DNA of 64,000 bases from Pseudosulfitobacter pseudonitzschiae (GTDB lineage: Bacteria; Pseudomonadota; Alphaproteobacteria; Rhodobacterales; Rhodobacteraceae), in the NCBI RefSeq assembly GCF_900129395.1, contig NZ_FQVP01000010.1, positions 1 through 64,000 on the forward strand, given 5' to 3'. The notes beneath the pieces are model-generated. The model saw only the letters and a program-made list of their open reading frames with translations. It was not told the DNA's origin and ran no database searches. A program made the position numbers and the translations under genes. Shown here in pieces: positions 61,381 through 64,000 of the stretch (the first letter of the stretch is position 1; every line of letters starts with the position of its first letter).

Positions 61381-62317
61381 GGCTTTCCTCCTCTTCTTCG
61401 GGCTTGCCGTGACCGTAGAGGTCGGCATTTTCATGCGCGCGGTCTTCGTGTTCGAATTCCAAACTCGAATGGCCGATGCCGAAATCGTCCTTCAGCTGGT
61501 CCTTGATCGCGGCCTTGACCTTTTCGATTTGACCCCAGCCGTCAGCTGTCAGCACAACGTGGCAGTCCAGCGCCGCCTCTTGCTCCTGCATCTGCCACAG
61601 ATGCACGTGATGAACGTCCGCAACACCATCGACGCCCCGCATCGTCTCAACGACGGCTTCATTGGCGATGTCGGGTGGGCTGCCGAGCATCAACGTCCGG
61701 ATCGGACCGCCGATCTCGGTGAAAGCCAGATAGAGAATGTAAAGGGCGATGCCGATGGTGATCGCTGGGTCGACCCAACGCATGTCGTAGAGGAGGATAA
61801 GCGATCCGCCAATGATGACTGCCACGGAGGCCAAAGCATCCGATAGGTTGTGTAGGAAGAGCGCGCGGATGTTCACGCTGCCCTTCTGCATCGAATAGGT
61901 GAGCATCGCCGTCAGTGTGTCGATGAAAAGCGCGATGCCGCCTAGGATCACGACGGTCCATCCCGCCACTGCGGGCGGGTCGATCATGCGCATGCCACCC
62001 TCATAGATCAAGTAAAAGCCGATCAGGATCAGGGTCGTGTAGTTGATGAGGGCTGCAACGATTTCGACTCGCCCATAGCCGAAGGTCATCTGCTCGTCTG
62101 CGGGCCGTCGCGAGATTTTCCGGGCGGCAAAGGCGATCACCAATGACGCCATGTCCGAGAAATTGTGCAGCGCATCCGCGATCAGCGCCAAGCTCCCTGA
62201 CAGAATGCCGCCGACGATCTGCGCGACTGTCAGAAGGCCGTTGGCCCAGATGGCGATGGCGACCCGTTGATCACCAGATTCAGGATCGATGTGGGCGTGG
62301 CCGTGATCATGCGGCAC
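61352..62317 (-). CDS. cation diffusion facilitator (Zn/Cd/Co efflux)
   Basis: About 321 aa from GTG 62317, eight bases after AGGAG. CDF motifs: His-rich N-terminus, six membrane helices, the metal-site pairs ADALHNFSDM and HNLSDALASV, and a cytoplasmic C-terminal domain (HHVHLWQMQ). It exports divalent metals from the cytoplasm. Middle gene of a three-gene operon controlled by a MerR-type promoter. Confidence 0.92.
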   Translation of the reverse strand: MPHDHGHAHIDPESGDQRVAIAIWANGLLTVAQIVGGILSGSLALIADALHNFSDMASLVIAFAARKISRRPADEQMTFGYGRVEIVAALINYTTLILIGFYLIYEGGMRMIDPPAVAGWTVVILGGIALFIDTLTAMLTYSMQKGSVNIRALFLHNLSDALASVAVIIGGSLILLYDMRWVDPAITIGIALYILYLAFTEIGGPIRTLMLGSPPDIANEAVVETMRGVDGVADVHHVHLWQMQEQEAALDCHVVLTADGWGQIEKVKAAIKDQLKDDFGIGHSSLEFEHEDRAHENADLYGHGKPEEEEESHVHRDTDRS

Positions 62318-63077
62318 GATTTGTCTCCTCGTGGCTATGATTGGGCCGACTGAGACCCGGGACCCGTGGCAAAACTCCCCGGCGAATCGCACGCACCCGT
62401 GCATTCATCCATTGCCGAAGGACATGGCGATAGAGCAGGTCACGCGCGAATCCGAAGCTCTGGCGATATTTCAAATAAAAGTCGTCGGGTGCATCGAAGG
62501 TTCCGAAATCATTAATGATACCTGTTTTCTGAATGTAAGTGCTGCCGCCGCTCCAACTGACTGGTGGCGCGCTCAGGCAATCCGTTCCGGCCCCGTAGCC
62601 GCAAAGGCTTTCTGTGTCGCTGAACTCCTTCTGAAGCGTCTGCAAGAAGTGCGCGTCCAGAATGAAGCCTTCCAGATTGATCCATCCCTCATCGGTTTCG
62701 ACTTCGACCCATGAATGAAGGATTTCGGACGGTGCGAGGGGGTAGACCAATTCGGGCACCACGCCGCGCTGAAGCGCCTTGTGGATGGTGAAACCGTGCA
62801 GTCGGCAGCGAATGCCCACGCTGCGCAACAGTGCCATGAGAAGCGTACCTTTCGTGTTGCACTGCCCGTAACCATCCGCCAGTACCGCAGAGGCAGGAAT
62901 GTCGTCGGCGCGGTTGTAGCCGAAGGCAATCTCGTTTCGGACGAAATCGTAGATGGCCCCAATTCGGTTGTAACGGTGAAGTTCTGCCCAGCCGCGCTCT
63001 TCGATCAGTTTTGCTATTGAAGGCGCGTCAAAATCCAGCAGCCGGGTTTTGGCCAAATGAGGGTCGGCGGGGTTCAC
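62307..63077 (-). CDS. transglutaminase-like domain protein
   Basis: About 256 aa from GTG 63077, six bases after AGGAGATATT. Catalytic triad pattern: ADGYGQCNTKGTLLMALLRS (Cys), SWVEVETDEGW (His region), and a later Asp. Such proteins act as cysteine proteases or amidases. First gene in the operon with the CDF transporter; a link to metal resistance is inferred from context. Confidence 0.82.
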   Translation of the reverse strand: MNPADPHLAKTRLLDFDAPSIAKLIEERGWAELHRYNRIGAIYDFVRNEIAFGYNRADDIPASAVLADGYGQCNTKGTLLMALLRSVGIRCRLHGFTIHKALQRGVVPELVYPLAPSEILHSWVEVETDEGWINLEGFILDAHFLQTLQKEFSDTESLCGYGAGTDCLSAPPVSWSGGSTYIQKTGIINDFGTFDAPDDFYLKYRQSFGFARDLLYRHVLRQWMNARVRAIRRGVLPRVPGLSRPNHSHEETNRAA

Positions 63078-63106
63078 GGAATATCTCCTCGAATCGTTCA
63101 CAAGAC

Positions 63107-63137
63107 AATGTAGTTGCTACAGTCACTGTAGCTTCAA
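63107..63137 (-). promoter_or_regulatory. MerR-family promoter of the transglutaminase-CDF operon
   Basis: Minus strand: -35 TTGAAG (63137-63132), 19-bp spacer holding a perfect dyad GCTACAGT-C-ACTGTAGC (63116-63132), -10 TACATT (63112-63107). It lies 30 bp upstream of the operon start. The regulator is probably the MerR-type protein encoded at the right edge of the window. Confidence 0.8.
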
Positions 63138-63146
63138 GCCCCAATT

Positions 63147-63767
63147 TCAGGTCGTGTCCTTGGTCACCTGGTCGTCATTGTGCTTTGCCTTGTGGTGTTC
63201 ACCATGCGCGTCTTTCAGGATTCCGACGCCACCCCAGGCCGCGATACCGGCGACAATCACGCCCACCACAAGGTCCGGCCAGTTCGTACCGAGCCAGGCC
63301 ACGAGCCCTCCTGCGGCGACGATTCCGAGATTGGCCGCGAAGTCGTTCCAGCTGAATGTATTCGCCGCTCGGATGTTCACGTCTGGATCGCGAAGCCGCG
63401 CCAACAACCAGACGCAAAGTGCGTTGATCGCCGCCGCGACCAGCGCCATGATGATCATGATGGTGCCAATAGGATCCGATCCGCCAACGTAGCGGCGCCA
63501 GGCGTCATAAAGGATGCCAAGGGCGAAGAGGATCAGCAGTCCGCCCGAAACATTAGCCGCTCCGCGCTTCCATGTGGCGGAACGAGACAGTGCAAAGAGG
63601 CTGATTGCATAGACAAAACTATCCGACAGATTGTCGAGCCCATTGGCGATAAGCGCGCTTGAATCGCCGAATGCGCCCGAGGCGAAGAAAGCGATTGCCA
63701 GCCCGATGTTGAGAGCCAGCACGATCCAGAGTGTGCGTCTTTCCGATGCGTTCTTCTGCTCCGCCAT
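63147..63767 (-). CDS. second CDF-family cation transporter
   Basis: 206 aa with about six membrane helices and the metal-site motif SALIANGLDNLSDSFVYA plus NTFSWNDFAANLG. It is shorter than the classical CDF and lacks the cytoplasmic domain, but has a basic/His-rich tail (HGEHHKAKHND). Likely divalent-cation efflux. Follows the MerR gene in the same direction. Confidence 0.86.
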   Translation of the reverse strand: MAEQKNASERRTLWIVLALNIGLAIAFFASGAFGDSSALIANGLDNLSDSFVYAISLFALSRSATWKRGAANVSGGLLILFALGILYDAWRRYVGGSDPIGTIMIIMALVAAAINALCVWLLARLRDPDVNIRAANTFSWNDFAANLGIVAAGGLVAWLGTNWPDLVVGVIVAGIAAWGGVGILKDAHGEHHKAKHNDDQVTKDTT

Positions 63768-63850
63768 GCCGGGTGTCCCATTTCAGTGAATTGCCAATGA
63801 GTAACTAACACCGGGCTTTTTGTGTTCCGATCAAAGGTGGTCAAAATAGC

Positions 63851-64000
63851 TCAGGCGCCAATGTCCTCATGCTCTGTCAGGCATTCGGAATGGTCGCGCA
63901 GCACCTCGAGCACACGGCAATCAGAAGTCTGTCCGCCGCTGCACTCATGCACCATCCGCTTCAATTCCGTGCGCAGCGCCTCTAGCCGAGCCAGTCGTTG
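63851..64000 (-). CDS. MerR-family metal regulator, C-terminal end (partial)
   Basis: Only the last 49 codons lie in the window: a dimerisation coiled-coil (RLARLEALRTELKRM) and the metal-binding tail with cysteines in HECSGGQTSDCRVLEV and HSECLTEHE. This is the CadR/ZntR/PbrR-type C-terminus for Cd, Zn or Pb sensing. It likely controls the promoter at 63107-63137. Confidence 0.8.
   Translation of the reverse strand, partial: QRLARLEALRTELKRMVHECSGGQTSDCRVLEVLRDHSECLTEHEDIGA

Noticed and set aside
1-64000. CRISPR arrays, tRNA or rRNA genes
   Set aside because: No regularly spaced repeat array, cloverleaf-like tRNA or rRNA signature was noticed on either strand while reading; a dedicated scan could not be run.

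Overview
The window looks like part of a large conjugative repABC plasmid or chromid from an alphaproteobacterium, most likely a Rhodobacterales / Roseobacter-group species. The grounds are a repA-repB-repC replication module, a VirB/VirD4 transfer system with a VirD2-like relaxase, two DUF736 genes, ArdC, DUF2493 and generally high G+C. I recognise no rRNA, tRNA, CRISPR array or prophage. All calls come from reading the sequence; no database was searched.

Layout. (1) 0-11.2 kb: the replication and stability module. repABC (6.3-10.0 kb) is flanked by two homologous tyrosine recombinase genes in opposite orientation. Each has the same 27-bp dyad just upstream (10-bp arms, 7-bp spacer), so the backbone may be an invertible or resolvable segment. 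Inside it are a ParB-like gene cut short by an IS3 remnant, a DUF2493 gene, a HigBA-like toxin-antitoxin pair and DUF736 copy A. (2) 11.6-22 kb: a cofactor block with bioMNY biotin uptake, a nitroreductase, a thiolase/acyl-CoA ligase pair, panBC and nadABC. (3) 22-27 kb: small genes, an AbiE toxin-antitoxin pair and ArdC antirestriction. (4) 27.4-32.1 kb: a TPP-riboswitch-controlled thiamine operon thiDOSGEF that ends in a truncated thiY. (5) 32-35 kb: gene-poor DNA with DUF736 copy B, a nested palindrome and a T-DNA-border-like oriT candidate. (6) 35.2-39.6 kb: relaxosome gene, relaxase and VirD4 coupling protein. (7) 39.7-47.4 kb: accessory DNA with an internally deleted IS630 element, an anti-phage dCTP-deaminase-like gene plus an unknown partner, and a ubiquitin-like conjugation operon (multi-Ubl-E2 fusion, JAB-E1 fusion, DUF6527) divergent from a sigma factor / unknown / ImmA-IrrE peptidase operon. 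(8) 47.6-59.7 kb: a complete virB T4SS operon. (9) 59.7-64 kb: a metal-response block with two CDF transporters, a transglutaminase-like protein, a SpoIIAA-like protein, two MerR-type promoters and the 3' end of a MerR regulator gene.

How the parts fit. The predicted nick at 35.11 kb sends the lower-coordinate side into the recipient first (DUF736, ArdC and AbiE early; relaxase and T4SS last). The defence genes sit between the DNA-processing and mating-channel halves of the transfer region, a typical cargo position. The biotin, pantothenate, NAD and thiamine genes suggest that the replicon carries metabolically important functions.

The most interesting candidates are the ubiquitin-like operon paired with a divergent sigma factor/metallopeptidase operon, and the recombinase/core-site pair that brackets repABC.
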